DNA of 64,000 nt from Pseudomonadota bacterium (GTDB taxonomy: Bacteria > Myxococcota_A > Polyangia > GCA-2747355). How positions within the stretch are numbered: the stretch's first letter is position 1; each line of letters begins with the position of its first letter. Below the pieces are notes generated by a model. The model searched no databases and was not told the DNA's origin. It saw only the letters and a program-made list of their open reading frames with translations. The position numbers and the translations under genes are program-made. Of the stretch, positions 17,671 to 26,440 are shown piece after piece. The stretch spans positions 1 through 64,000 of the forward strand of contig JADJTL010000005.1 of the NCBI GenBank assembly GCA_016711215.1. Direction: 5' to 3'.

Positions 17671-20600
17671 TCAGCCTGCGGCCACGATGCGATCGGCCGC
17701 GAGGAACCATAGCTCGAGGCGCGGCATGCTCGGGAGGTCCAGCGCCTGCATCAGCGCCTGCTGATAGAGGTGCCCCTGCAGCCGGTGGTGCGCCACGCGC
17801 GCGGCGAGTTCGCGATCATCGCTCGCGCGATCGGTCTTGTAATCGACGATGACCAGCTCGCCCGTGCTCGGGTCGCGATAGAGCAGATCGATGCTGCCGC
17901 TGACGTAGGCGGGTCCTGCCGTCTGGCCCGTCGCGGGCCGCAGCAGGACAGGCACCTCACGACCGAGGACGTGGCCGGCGAGCTGCCGCAGGCGGTCGAG
18001 CAACGCGGAGTGGGCCAGACGCTCGAGCAGCGCCGATGCCTGCGCCAGCACGGCCTCGAGCTCGGCGGGGCTCGCGACCTCGGCAGCGTAGTGCGCGACA
18101 CGCGCGCGTTGCCGACTCCAGGCGTGTGACAAATCACCGTCGAGCTCCAACGCCTCGAGCGCGCGATGGACCACCGTGCCCACCGCGCGCGCGATGGGCG
18201 CCGCAACGCCGTCGAGCGGCGGTGGCGTGGGTGGCTGCTGCGACGCCTTGGCGGGGCCCGGCGCCGCCGCCGAGGCCACCGTCGCGAAGGGCTGAGCCAT
18301 CCTCCGGCAGGCTGCCGCGCGTAGCACCGCACCGGCGCGAAGCTCCTCGTCCAGCTCGCCCGCCGTGGGGAAGGCCCGCGCCGCGTCGACCGGGCCGAGG
18401 ACGGGCGCGGCCGCGTCGTGGGCGCCGGCCAGCCGCCAGCAGACGCCGGCCGCGTCGGTGCAGCTCGCCGCCCCCGGATCACCGCTCGCAGCCGCGCGCA
18501 GCAACGCCTCCAGGTCGGGACGAGCCGCGCGCCGCGCCTGCAGCAGATCGAGATGCGAGAGGCGCGCCTGCGCCCGTTCGCCTGGCCTGGGCCAGCAGCC
18601 GGCCAAAACCAGCCGCCGGCGCGGTCGCGTCATGCCCACGTAGAGCGTGCGCACAGCCTCGGCCGCCGCGACCCGCTCCCGCTGCGCGCGGATCCCCGCG
18701 AAGCCCAAGGTCTCGGCGCCGGCGAAGCGCCACTCCCAGCGCAGGCCGAGGGCGGCGCATTCGTCGGGCTGGGCCCCGGCGCCCCCGCCCGGCCGCGCAT
18801 GCAGGCCCAGCAGATAGACGGTATCGAAGGTCAGCCCCTTCGCCTTGTGAATCGTCATCACGCGCAGCGCCCCGTCGCTGCCCTCGCTGGCCGGCGCCTC
18901 GGCCGCCTCGCGCCGCGCACCCACATCGCTGCGCAGCGCGCGCAGCAGCCCTTGCAGTCCGCCCTCCCCCGCGAGCAGCTGCCCCTCCAGCTCGCGAAAG
19001 AAGCGTTCGAGATTGGCCAACCGCTGCTCCCCGAGGAAGCGCGCGGCCTCCAACGGCTCGGCGCCGAGCAGCAGGCGCAGGCGCTCGACGAAGCGATCGA
19101 CCGGCTCCAGGCGCAGCGCCCGACGCAGCTCGGCGAGGCCGCGCAGGGCCTCCCGCAGCACGGTGGCCCAATGGCCGGCCACCGCGCCGATCCCGGGCGC
19201 GCCGCAGGGCAGCGCGGCTTCGGCGCGGGTGATGGCCTGGTCCAGATCCTCGAGGGCGGCCTGATCGGGCGCCGTCAGCGCCGTCACCCGCCCCGGCAAA
19301 CCCTCTTGCCAGAGGGGCAAGAGGGCCGCGTCGGGCACACCGACCGCCGGCGAGCGCAACCAGGCCACCAACGCCACATGGTCGTTCGGATCGGCCACGA
19401 CCCGCACCAGGCTCGCCGCGTCGATAACCTCGCGCCGGCGGTAGAAATTGCGATCGCGCTCGACGACATAGGGGATGCCCGCTCGACGCAAGGCCTCGAG
19501 ATAGACCTCCTGCGCCGTCGTCGTGCGCAGGAGCACGGCAACCGATCCCCATTGCGGCGCCGCAGCGCGCGCGCGCTGCGTGAGCAGATCGCGCACCAGC
19601 AGGTTGGCCTCGAGCTCGTAGCCGCGCGCGGCCGTCGTCGCCTGGCCTGCGCCCTCGCCCTCGCCTTCGCCCTCGCCCACCGACGGCGCGGGCAGCTCCC
19701 AGGAAACCCAGTACTCGACCGCCGGCGCTGGCTCACCCGCGCTGCGGTGATCTTGCTCACCCTGCGCTCGGGCCAGCGCCTCCTCCGCTGCACAGACCAG
19801 CCGTTCGAAGCGTGGCTGAAGCCCACGCTCGGCGCGCATCACCGGCGCGATCGCGCGCTCGACCTCGGCGAGGATGTCCGCGCGCGAGCGGAAGTTGAGC
19901 GAGAGTCGGCAACGCACGCCCCGCTGCGCGATCACCCGCTCGACGAAGTCCTCATAGGCGGCGAGGTCGGCATTGCGCCAGCCGTAGATCGACTGTTTGG
20001 CGTCGCCGACAACGAGCAGTCCGGGACGCTCGGCCGGCGAGGCGCTGAGCGCGAGGCGCTCGACGATGGCGACCTGCAAGGGATCCGTATCCTGAAACTC
20101 ATCGACCAGGACCTGGTCGAGCCCCGCGCGGATCTGCGCGAGCACCGCCGGCTGCTCGACGAGCAAGGCATGCGCGTCGCGCAGGAGCTGCGCGAAGCCG
20201 ACGACGCCCGCCGCGCGCAGTCGCTGATGGAGCTCGCCCAGCAGCTCGCCGAGCACGGCGATCAGGGTCCGCAGGCGCTGCGGATCGCAGCGGCCGAGCT
20301 GATCGAGGAGCGGCCCGAGCCGGGCGCTGGCCGCGCTGACCTCTACCGTCCCTGCGGCCAGCCAGGCCTGCTCGCTCTTGCTGAACTCGTCACTCGCCCA
20401 GCGGCTCAGGCGCTCGCGCTGCGCGTCGCTGAGCAGCGGCTCGGCGCTCTCTTTCAAGGCCTCGAGCGTCGGCGCCGCGGCGACCCGATCCCGCAGTCGC
20501 AGGCAGTCCTCGGCGAGCTGCAACGCGCCCCGGACCCGGGCGGTGGCCGGAACGGGATGCGCGTGGAGGGCGGCGAGCAGGCCTTGGAGCGGCGGCAGCA

Positions 20601-21390
20601 GCTGCGCGCAGAACTCGGCCACGCGCGCCGGCCCGTAGGGGTCGTCGCCCTGCAGCGCAACGACCGGTACGCCGCCCTCGACCAGCACCTTCAAGGCAGC
20701 GGCGAGCTGCCTGGGACCGAGGCCGAGCGCGGCCAGCGCAGTCCAACGCTCGTCGCCCGCCGCGCCATAGGCCTCGGGGATGCGGGCCTGCAGCAGGGCC
20801 TCGATCACGGCAGCGGTCCGCCGGCCATCAGCATCCACCGCGAAGGCCGGATGCACGCCGGCAGCCAGCGGGAAGCGGGCCAGCAGGGCGCGGCAGAGCG
20901 CGTGAAAGGTGCCGACCGCCAGGCTGTCGCTGGCCGCCAAGAGCGCCGCCGCGCGGCGCGCCAGCGCCGCCTCGCTCCCCGCGGTCGCCACCAGCAGGGC
21001 GCGTCTGAGACCACAGGGGGCGCGCCCGCCCACGAGCTCCGCGAGGCCCTCCGTCACGCGCAGCTCCATCTCGGCCGCGGCGCGCTCGGTGAAGGTGATC
21101 GCCAGCGTGCGCTCGAGCACCCGGGCGGCGACGGCCGCCTCGTCGCTCCTCGGCGCGCCGCCGCGGCCGGAAGCCTCCAGCGCGCGCGCGGCCCGATCCC
21201 AGCCGGCGCCGACGCTCCAGCTGATCACCCGCGCCACGAGCACGGCGGTCTTTCCGGTCCCAGCACCCGCTTCGAGGACCACCGGGCGCACGAGCTCGCT
21301 GCGCGCCAGCTCGCGGGCGCGCGCATCCTCCGCCCGCAGCGCAGCGTCTTCCGAGGCGGGGTCGCGAGGGTCGGCAGGGCCTTGGCTCAT
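17671..21390 (-). CDS. addA: UvrD/RecB-like helicase-nuclease AddA (double-strand break repair)
   Basis: 1239 residues, ATG 21390, overlapping the addB stop as ATGA. SF1 helicase motifs: VLEAGAGTGKTAVLVAR (Walker A, near residue 40), AITFTERAAAEMELRV, QVLVDEFQDTDPLQ (Walker B, about 430), VVGDAKQSIYGWRNAD, CRLSLNFRSRADIL, RVMTIHKAKGLTFDTVYLL (about 848) and TLYVGMTRPRRRLVL. The C-terminus holds the RecB-family nuclease motif GSIDLLYR...LVIVDYKTDRA (about 1183). With AddB it processes DNA ends to 3' tails for RecA. A short EGEGEGEG tract marks a linker near 19660. Confidence 0.93.
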   Translation of the reverse strand: MSQGPADPRDPASEDAALRAEDARARELARSELVRPVVLEAGAGTGKTAVLVARVISWSVGAGWDRAARALEASGRGGAPRSDEAAVAARVLERTLAITFTERAAAEMELRVTEGLAELVGGRAPCGLRRALLVATAGSEAALARRAAALLAASDSLAVGTFHALCRALLARFPLAAGVHPAFAVDADGRRTAAVIEALLQARIPEAYGAAGDERWTALAALGLGPRQLAAALKVLVEGGVPVVALQGDDPYGPARVAEFCAQLLPPLQGLLAALHAHPVPATARVRGALQLAEDCLRLRDRVAAAPTLEALKESAEPLLSDAQRERLSRWASDEFSKSEQAWLAAGTVEVSAASARLGPLLDQLGRCDPQRLRTLIAVLGELLGELHQRLRAAGVVGFAQLLRDAHALLVEQPAVLAQIRAGLDQVLVDEFQDTDPLQVAIVERLALSASPAERPGLLVVGDAKQSIYGWRNADLAAYEDFVERVIAQRGVRCRLSLNFRSRADILAEVERAIAPVMRAERGLQPRFERLVCAAEEALARAQGEQDHRSAGEPAPAVEYWVSWELPAPSVGEGEGEGEGAGQATTAARGYELEANLLVRDLLTQRARAAAPQWGSVAVLLRTTTAQEVYLEALRRAGIPYVVERDRNFYRRREVIDAASLVRVVADPNDHVALVAWLRSPAVGVPDAALLPLWQEGLPGRVTALTAPDQAALEDLDQAITRAEAALPCGAPGIGAVAGHWATVLREALRGLAELRRALRLEPVDRFVERLRLLLGAEPLEAARFLGEQRLANLERFFRELEGQLLAGEGGLQGLLRALRSDVGARREAAEAPASEGSDGALRVMTIHKAKGLTFDTVYLLGLHARPGGGAGAQPDECAALGLRWEWRFAGAETLGFAGIRAQRERVAAAEAVRTLYVGMTRPRRRLVLAGCWPRPGERAQARLSHLDLLQARRAARPDLEALLRAAASGDPGAASCTDAAGVCWRLAGAHDAAAPVLGPVDAARAFPTAGELDEELRAGAVLRAAACRRMAQPFATVASAAAPGPAKASQQPPTPPPLDGVAAPIARAVGTVVHRALEALELDGDLSHAWSRQRARVAHYAAEVASPAELEAVLAQASALLERLAHSALLDRLRQLAGHVLGREVPVLLRPATGQTAGPAYVSGSIDLLYRDPSTGELVIVDYKTDRASDDRELAARVAHHRLQGHLYQQALMQALDLPSMPRLELWFLAADRIVAAG

Positions 21391-24300
21391 CGCGACGGCT
21401 CCGCGGCGCCGCCGGCGGCCGGCAGATTCCAGAGCGCCAACACGCTCTCGCCGCCCCCCGGCTGGCCGCCGCCCGCCTGGCCGCCGCGCGCCTGGCCGCC
21501 GCGCTCGCGAACCAGCGCCGCAAGCCAGCGCCGCTGTCGCTCGCGGGCCCCGCTGTCGCCCTGCACGCAGGCTGCGCGCAGCTCGCAGCGATTGCAGAGC
21601 CGCTGCGGCTTCTCGCCGGGAAGCGCGAGCCGCGGGAGGAACAGACCAGCGTCCCAGGCCGCAAATAGGGTTCGCGCCACCCGCGGCAGGTCGTCGGTGA
21701 CGGCTGGGTCGTCGTCGGCCAGCGCGAAGGCCGTGGCCGCGGAGAGGGCCGCCGCAGGCTCGTCGGCGCTCCATCTCTGCTGCGCCGGATCGTCGTCCCC
21801 CAGAAAGACGTAGCGTCCAATCGTCCTCAGCTCACCGATCGGGCTGCCGCCTGGGGCACCGCCTGGCGCACCGCGAAACTGCGCATATACGGCAGCCTGC
21901 AGCCGCTCACCCCGGCGCACGGCGCTACGCAGATGCGCCAGCCGCGTCTCGGCGCGTTTCGCCGGTGAGAGCGGTCGCCCCGTCTTGAAATCCGTCAGCA
22001 CGAGCGCCGACGCGCGCCGGTCGACGCGGTCGGCGCGGAAGGTGACGACACGCTCCTGCCCCTGCTGATCGCGCAACAGGACCGTGCCGGCGTACTCGGC
22101 GCCAACGACGTGGACGGCGCTCGGCCCCTGCGCCTCCGCTTCGGCGGCCCCCTCAGCAGCACCCCAGTCGAGGGCGACGGCGCGCTCGACCAGCGGGCGC
22201 ACGCGCCGCGCCAAGGCGCGCTTCAGCCCCGGCAGCAGCGCGAAGCCCCCTTCGCTAGCGACCTCGTCGACCGCCCTCTCGACGGCAGCCTGGCGTGCCC
22301 TCGCGCTGGGCCAAGGCACCCTGCGGCCCGCGGCGCTGGCAACTGCGCCCGCAACTGCGCCGCACCTCGGGCCCTCGCCGGCGCCGACGAGTAGATCCAG
22401 CGCGCGATGAGCGGCCGAGCCGAGGATCGCCGCGCTGAGTTCGGGAAGCTCGCCCTGCGGATCGCGAGCGGCCTCGAGGTGCAGCACCCGCCGCAGCAGC
22501 GCCTGCCACGGGCAACGCGCCAGGTCCTCGAGCAGCGTCACCGCCAGCGGGCCCTCGCGCGGATCGGAGACACCCGCGCGCAGGGCACCGATCAGACCGG
22601 CATAGGGGCCACCGAAAGCCGCGGTCGCGCCAGGCGCCCCGCTCGCCTCAGCCGACCGTCCGGTCCACGAGACCCGATCGCGGGCCGCCAAGAGCGCCAG
22701 CTGGGACCGCGAAAGCCGCTCCGCGGCGCCGCCCTCGAGCCGCGGCGCGGCCGCGAGCGCCGAGGGCGTCCGAGCCTCGAGCCAACGCCGCCCCAGCACG
22801 AAAGCGAGGCCCTCGCCGCCACCGGTAAGCGCGGCGACTCGGGCCAGCTCATCGGCGGTGCGCGGACGCAGAATCCCGCCCGCATGGGGCGGGCGCAGCC
22901 GGCGCGCGAGCGATCCCGGCACCTGGGTCAGCGCCGAGCCCTCGGCCTCGCCGCCCGCTGGCGTTTGCTCGCGCAGCCGCTGCACCAGCGCCGACGGAGC
23001 GCCCGCGCCGCCATCGTCGTCGACCTCCTGCCAGCAGAGCGTCACGCGCGGCGCGGCGGTCAGGAGCTGGGCAAACAGATAGCGCTGCTCGTCCTGCGCG
23101 GCGCGCTTGAGCGGCAGCTCGGCCAGCACGCGCTGCAAGCGCTGCCGCAGGGCATCGCTGAGCAGCGGGTCCTCGGCGCTGCCCCGTGGCAACGCGCCAC
23201 GATCGACGCCGAGCAGGAAGAGCTCGTCGAAGGTCAGGCTGCGCGCGCGCGCGACGTCGAGCACCCAAACCCCGCCACCGCTGGCGGCCGCGGGGAGCAA
23301 CTGGGCCGCTACCTGGCGCTCGAGCACGGTCAGGTAGACGGCGGTCTCGAGCTCGAGGCCACCCGGGAGCAGGTCCTCGAGCGGCGCGAGGACCGCCACC
23401 GCCGCGGGCTGAGACAGGGCGGTGTCCGCTGCGCCCTGGGGCGCCCTGAGGGCCCAGCCGAGGTGGTCTCCGAGCAGCGCGCGCGTCCGGCGCAGGTGGG
23501 CCCCCAGGGGGGCTCGCGCCCAGGCCTCCAGCTCACGCACGAGCGCCCGCGCCGCGTCGATTGCCCAGCGCAGCAGGTCGCCGCCCAAACGCCTGCGCGC
23601 CGCATACCAGCGCGGCGTCGCGTGCCCCGCTGCCGCCGCCGGTCGCAGCCCGGAGCGCACGGAGAGCGGCAGCTCGCCCCGGCCCGCCAGCAGCAGCTCG
23701 GGTTCGAGCCGGGCGACGTCGCCTAGCCCGACGGCGCCCGCCGCGCGCAGCGCCAGACGGAGGTCCTCGATCGCCTCGACCGAGGGCCAGAGCAGCGCGG
23801 CACCCGTCCCCGGCGCGGGCCCCGGGGCGCCCGGCGCATGGCTCGCGAGCGCGTCCAACCAAGCGTCGAGCGGAGCGGCGGCAGCGCGCCGACAGAGCTG
23901 GAGCGCCGCGCCCCAGCGCCGATGCTGCGGATCCACCGCCGCAGGCAGCTGCAGCGCGCGATAGGGCACGCCCCTTCGCTCGAGCGCACGACGCAAGGGG
24001 ATGCAATAGCGCTCGACGTCGTAGAGCACCACGCCCACGCGCTCGGGCGTCGCTCCGGCGCGCAAGGCGGCTTGCAGCCTGAAGGCCACCTCCGTGACCT
24101 CCGACTCGACCCCGCTGGCGGCGACGAAGCCGAGGCTCGACGCCGACGCCGACGCCGGCGCCACGGATCGGGTCGCGGCGAGCGGCGCTGGCTGCAGGCC
24201 CAGCCGCGCCACGAAACGCTCGGCAAACGCGCAGCCGGCAGCCCGACGAGCGGGCACCAGTCGATCGTCGGGCAGCTCGGTCCAGAGCGCGGCGCCGCAG

Positions 24301-24977
24301 GCCAGCAGCGCGCGGAGCAGCGCCGCCCGCTGGCCCGTCGCGTCGGCGAAGCCGAGAATCAACACGGCCCGCGCCGCGAGCAGGCGGGGCCCGGCGGCTT
24401 GCAGCGCCTCGAAGGCGCGGGCGATCGCGGTCTCGCGCCGAGCCAGGCCATGGCCGCCGAGCTCGGCCTCGACCCGCGTGGCGACGCGCGCCAGCGCCAT
24501 CACACGGCGGGTGTCGTCGAGCTCGGCGCCGGCCAGCACTGCAGGCAGCGACGCCGCGAGCCCGTCGCTCAAGCCAGCGCTCAGGAGATCGCTGACCGTC
24601 TCGGCCGCCAGCAAATGCCCGCGCTCCAGCGCGCCGAGCGTCAGGGCCAAGGCCTGGTCGGCGCCCACCTCTCGCTGCACCAGCGCGGCAAAGAGCCCTT
24701 GATCCCCGCGCAAGGCGATACCGGCGCGGCGCAGCAGCATGTCGGCGAGCATCGGCAGCGTCTGCACGACGACGCCGACGAGCGCGGGTCCGAGCTGCGC
24801 GACGAGGCGCGCGCTGAGCTGCTCCCGCAGCGCCGTCGACGAAACGATGATGCGCACCGGCGCCCCCGCGAGGCGGGCCACGTCCGCGCGGCCGCCGCCC
24901 TGCAGCGCGCGCAGCGTGGCGATCAGCTCGGCCTCGCTCTCGCGCACGCCCGCGGTCAACCTGATACCTGCCGGCAT
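21387..24977 (-). CDS. addB: AddB-like helicase/nuclease subunit with iron-staple cysteines
   Basis: 1196 residues from ATG 24977; a GTG seven codons upstream (24998) is an alternative. The N-terminal half is a divergent, largely inactive SF1 helicase fold. The C-terminal nuclease region has VTFRADRVDRRASALVLTDF-KTGRP (about residue 996) and LQAAVYAQF. Four cysteines typical of the AddB iron-sulfur staple are present: CPWQALLRRV (about 822) and CNRCELRAAC (about 1126). Three GGQA-type 15-nt repeats lie in the C-terminal tail near 21455-21512. It begins 14 nt after the preceding gene's stop and overlaps addA, so AddAB is made from one message. Confidence 0.85.
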   Translation of the reverse strand: MPAGIRLTAGVRESEAELIATLRALQGGGRADVARLAGAPVRIIVSSTALREQLSARLVAQLGPALVGVVVQTLPMLADMLLRRAGIALRGDQGLFAALVQREVGADQALALTLGALERGHLLAAETVSDLLSAGLSDGLAASLPAVLAGAELDDTRRVMALARVATRVEAELGGHGLARRETAIARAFEALQAAGPRLLAARAVLILGFADATGQRAALLRALLACGAALWTELPDDRLVPARRAAGCAFAERFVARLGLQPAPLAATRSVAPASASASSLGFVAASGVESEVTEVAFRLQAALRAGATPERVGVVLYDVERYCIPLRRALERRGVPYRALQLPAAVDPQHRRWGAALQLCRRAAAAPLDAWLDALASHAPGAPGPAPGTGAALLWPSVEAIEDLRLALRAAGAVGLGDVARLEPELLLAGRGELPLSVRSGLRPAAAAGHATPRWYAARRRLGGDLLRWAIDAARALVRELEAWARAPLGAHLRRTRALLGDHLGWALRAPQGAADTALSQPAAVAVLAPLEDLLPGGLELETAVYLTVLERQVAAQLLPAAASGGGVWVLDVARARSLTFDELFLLGVDRGALPRGSAEDPLLSDALRQRLQRVLAELPLKRAAQDEQRYLFAQLLTAAPRVTLCWQEVDDDGGAGAPSALVQRLREQTPAGGEAEGSALTQVPGSLARRLRPPHAGGILRPRTADELARVAALTGGGEGLAFVLGRRWLEARTPSALAAAPRLEGGAAERLSRSQLALLAARDRVSWTGRSAEASGAPGATAAFGGPYAGLIGALRAGVSDPREGPLAVTLLEDLARCPWQALLRRVLHLEAARDPQGELPELSAAILGSAAHRALDLLVGAGEGPRCGAVAGAVASAAGRRVPWPSARARQAAVERAVDEVASEGGFALLPGLKRALARRVRPLVERAVALDWGAAEGAAEAEAQGPSAVHVVGAEYAGTVLLRDQQGQERVVTFRADRVDRRASALVLTDFKTGRPLSPAKRAETRLAHLRSAVRRGERLQAAVYAQFRGAPGGAPGGSPIGELRTIGRYVFLGDDDPAQQRWSADEPAAALSAATAFALADDDPAVTDDLPRVARTLFAAWDAGLFLPRLALPGEKPQRLCNRCELRAACVQGDSGARERQRRWLAALVRERGGQARGGQAGGGQPGGGESVLALWNLPAAGGAAEPSR

Positions 24978-24990
24978 CGCGCCTCGCACG

Positions 24991-25932
24991 TTACTCACCA
25001 CCCGCTCGCGAGGCGCCGCGCTCGACGCTCGGCGCGATCTGCAGGCGCAGCGGCCCGGTCGTCTCGCCGGCTCGAATCGCGATCCCGTGCTCGCGCAGCA
25101 GCGTCCGGCCGCGAAGGACGACCTCCAGCAAATAGATCCCCTCGGGGAGCGCCTCGAGGGCGAAGCGCCCTTGGGCATCGGTCGTGGCCTCGGCGCCACC
25201 GCCGAGCCTCACCGTCGCCTCAGCGATCGCGCCCCCGAGGCTGCTCTGCAGCTCACCGCGCAGCGCGCCGGCCGGTCGCAGCTCGACGCGCAAGGCGGCG
25301 TTCGCGCCCTCTCGCGGCCCCGCCACAGCGATCTGCACCGTGGTGGGCATGTAGCCCGGGGCACGCACGAGCAGCCGACGCCGGCCCGGCGCCAAGCGCA
25401 AGACGAAGCTGCCATCACGGCGCCGCGGGGGCTTCGCCGCCGTGCCATCGCTCACATCGACGCTGAAGCGCGGGACCGGCGCACCCGTGCGCCAGTCCCG
25501 CACCTCACCGCGAACGACGACGAGGGGCAGCTCGGCGGGCGACGCCTCCAGGTCTGCCATCGGCACCTCGCCGCCGAGCGGCGCCGGCACCTCGGCGCCG
25601 AGCGCCGCCGACGGTGGCGGAATCAGAGGTACCGGCCCGGGCAGCACGCCGAGCTCGCCGGCGGCGACGAGCGCGGGCCGTCGACGCTCGCCTGGTGCGG
25701 CATCGCCCGCCGCTCCCCCCTCGGCGCCTCGACGCCAGGCATCGCTGGCGGGGGCGGCACCATCGCGCAGGCGCAGTCCCTGCGAATCCCCGCCATCGAC
25801 GCGCCCCCGGGCTGCACGTCGCCGCCAGCAGCCGTCGCAAGCGCTCGGCGCGACGACGAGGGCCAACACGGCCCATCGCAGCGCCGCGGATCCTCTACGG
25901 CCGCGAGCGTGGCGCAGCAGCGAAACCCTCAC
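24991..25932 (-). CDS. Exported protein with carboxypeptidase-regulatory-like repeats
   Basis: About 313 residues. The GTG 25932 overlaps the ridA stop (GTGA). The N-terminus has a basic stretch and ALRWAVLALVVAPSAC, consistent with a signal peptide and possible lipidation. The C-terminal half contains two beta-sandwich repeats of the carboxypeptidase-regulatory (SdrD-B-like) type: VVVRGEVRDWRTGAPVPRFS ... RLLVRAPGYMPTTVQIAV, and ALRGELQSSLGGAIAEATVR ... GRFALEALPEGIYLLEV. Such domains are structural modules in envelope proteins. Its place between ridA and addB looks incidental, though all four genes are tightly packed. Confidence 0.65.
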   Translation of the reverse strand: MRVSLLRHARGRRGSAALRWAVLALVVAPSACDGCWRRRAARGRVDGGDSQGLRLRDGAAPASDAWRRGAEGGAAGDAAPGERRRPALVAAGELGVLPGPVPLIPPPSAALGAEVPAPLGGEVPMADLEASPAELPLVVVRGEVRDWRTGAPVPRFSVDVSDGTAAKPPRRRDGSFVLRLAPGRRRLLVRAPGYMPTTVQIAVAGPREGANAALRVELRPAGALRGELQSSLGGAIAEATVRLGGGAEATTDAQGRFALEALPEGIYLLEVVLRGRTLLREHGIAIRAGETTGPLRLQIAPSVERGASRAGGE

Positions 25933-26327
25933 CCACCACCGCCGCGCCAGGCTATCGCGTCGATCTCGACGCGGGCGCCGCGGGGCAGCCCGGCCACCGC
26001 CACCGTGGCTCGCGCGGGCTCGGATCCCGCGGTGAAGAAGCCACCGTAGACCTCGTTGACGGCGGCGAAGTCCCGCATCTCGACCAGGTAGACCGTCGTC
26101 TTGACCACGTCCGCCAGGCTGCTCCCGGCCGCCCCGAGCACCGCCGCGAGGTTCTCCAGGGCACGCCGCGCCTGCTGCGCCACATCGTCGCCACCGACCA
26201 GCTCCAGGCTCGACGGGTCGAGCGCGATCTGCCCCGAGCAAAAGACCCACTCGCCTGCCCGCACCGCCTGAGCATAGGGACCAATCGCGGCGGGCGCCCG
26301 CTCCGTGCTGACCTTGCTGCGCGTCAT
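25929..26327 (-). CDS. ridA: RidA/YjgF family enamine/imine deaminase
   Basis: 132 residues, the family norm. It begins with AIGPYAQAVRAGEWVFCSGQ and ends with PRGARVEIDAIAW, which holds the RidA Arg and Glu active-site residues (R in PARATVAVAGLPRGARVEIDA). The enzyme hydrolyses reactive 2-aminoacrylate and other enamines from PLP enzymes in the cytoplasm. It is the first gene of the ridA/CPR-lipoprotein/addB/addA unit; GTGA overlap with the next gene. An upstream promoter would lie in 26328-26440, where AT-rich hexamers exist but no clear pair was identified. Confidence 0.93.
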   Translation of the reverse strand: MTRSKVSTERAPAAIGPYAQAVRAGEWVFCSGQIALDPSSLELVGGDDVAQQARRALENLAAVLGAAGSSLADVVKTTVYLVEMRDFAAVNEVYGGFFTAGSEPARATVAVAGLPRGARVEIDAIAWRGGGG

Positions 26328-26440
26328 CGCTTCATCCTCCCATCAGGGCTTGCGCCAGCGATGCAGCGCGCCTGCGCGGCTGAACGCCCATGATATCGGC
26401 CGCGTTTAGACCAAAAGATCAAGTAGCAGGGTCAATATAC

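Noticed and set aside
18418..21813. Plus-strand open frame of 1131 codons antisense to addA/addB
   Set aside because: Low-complexity Arg/Gln/Ala composition, no motif, and it mirrors the strong third-position GC bias of addA; a shadow of the real minus-strand gene.
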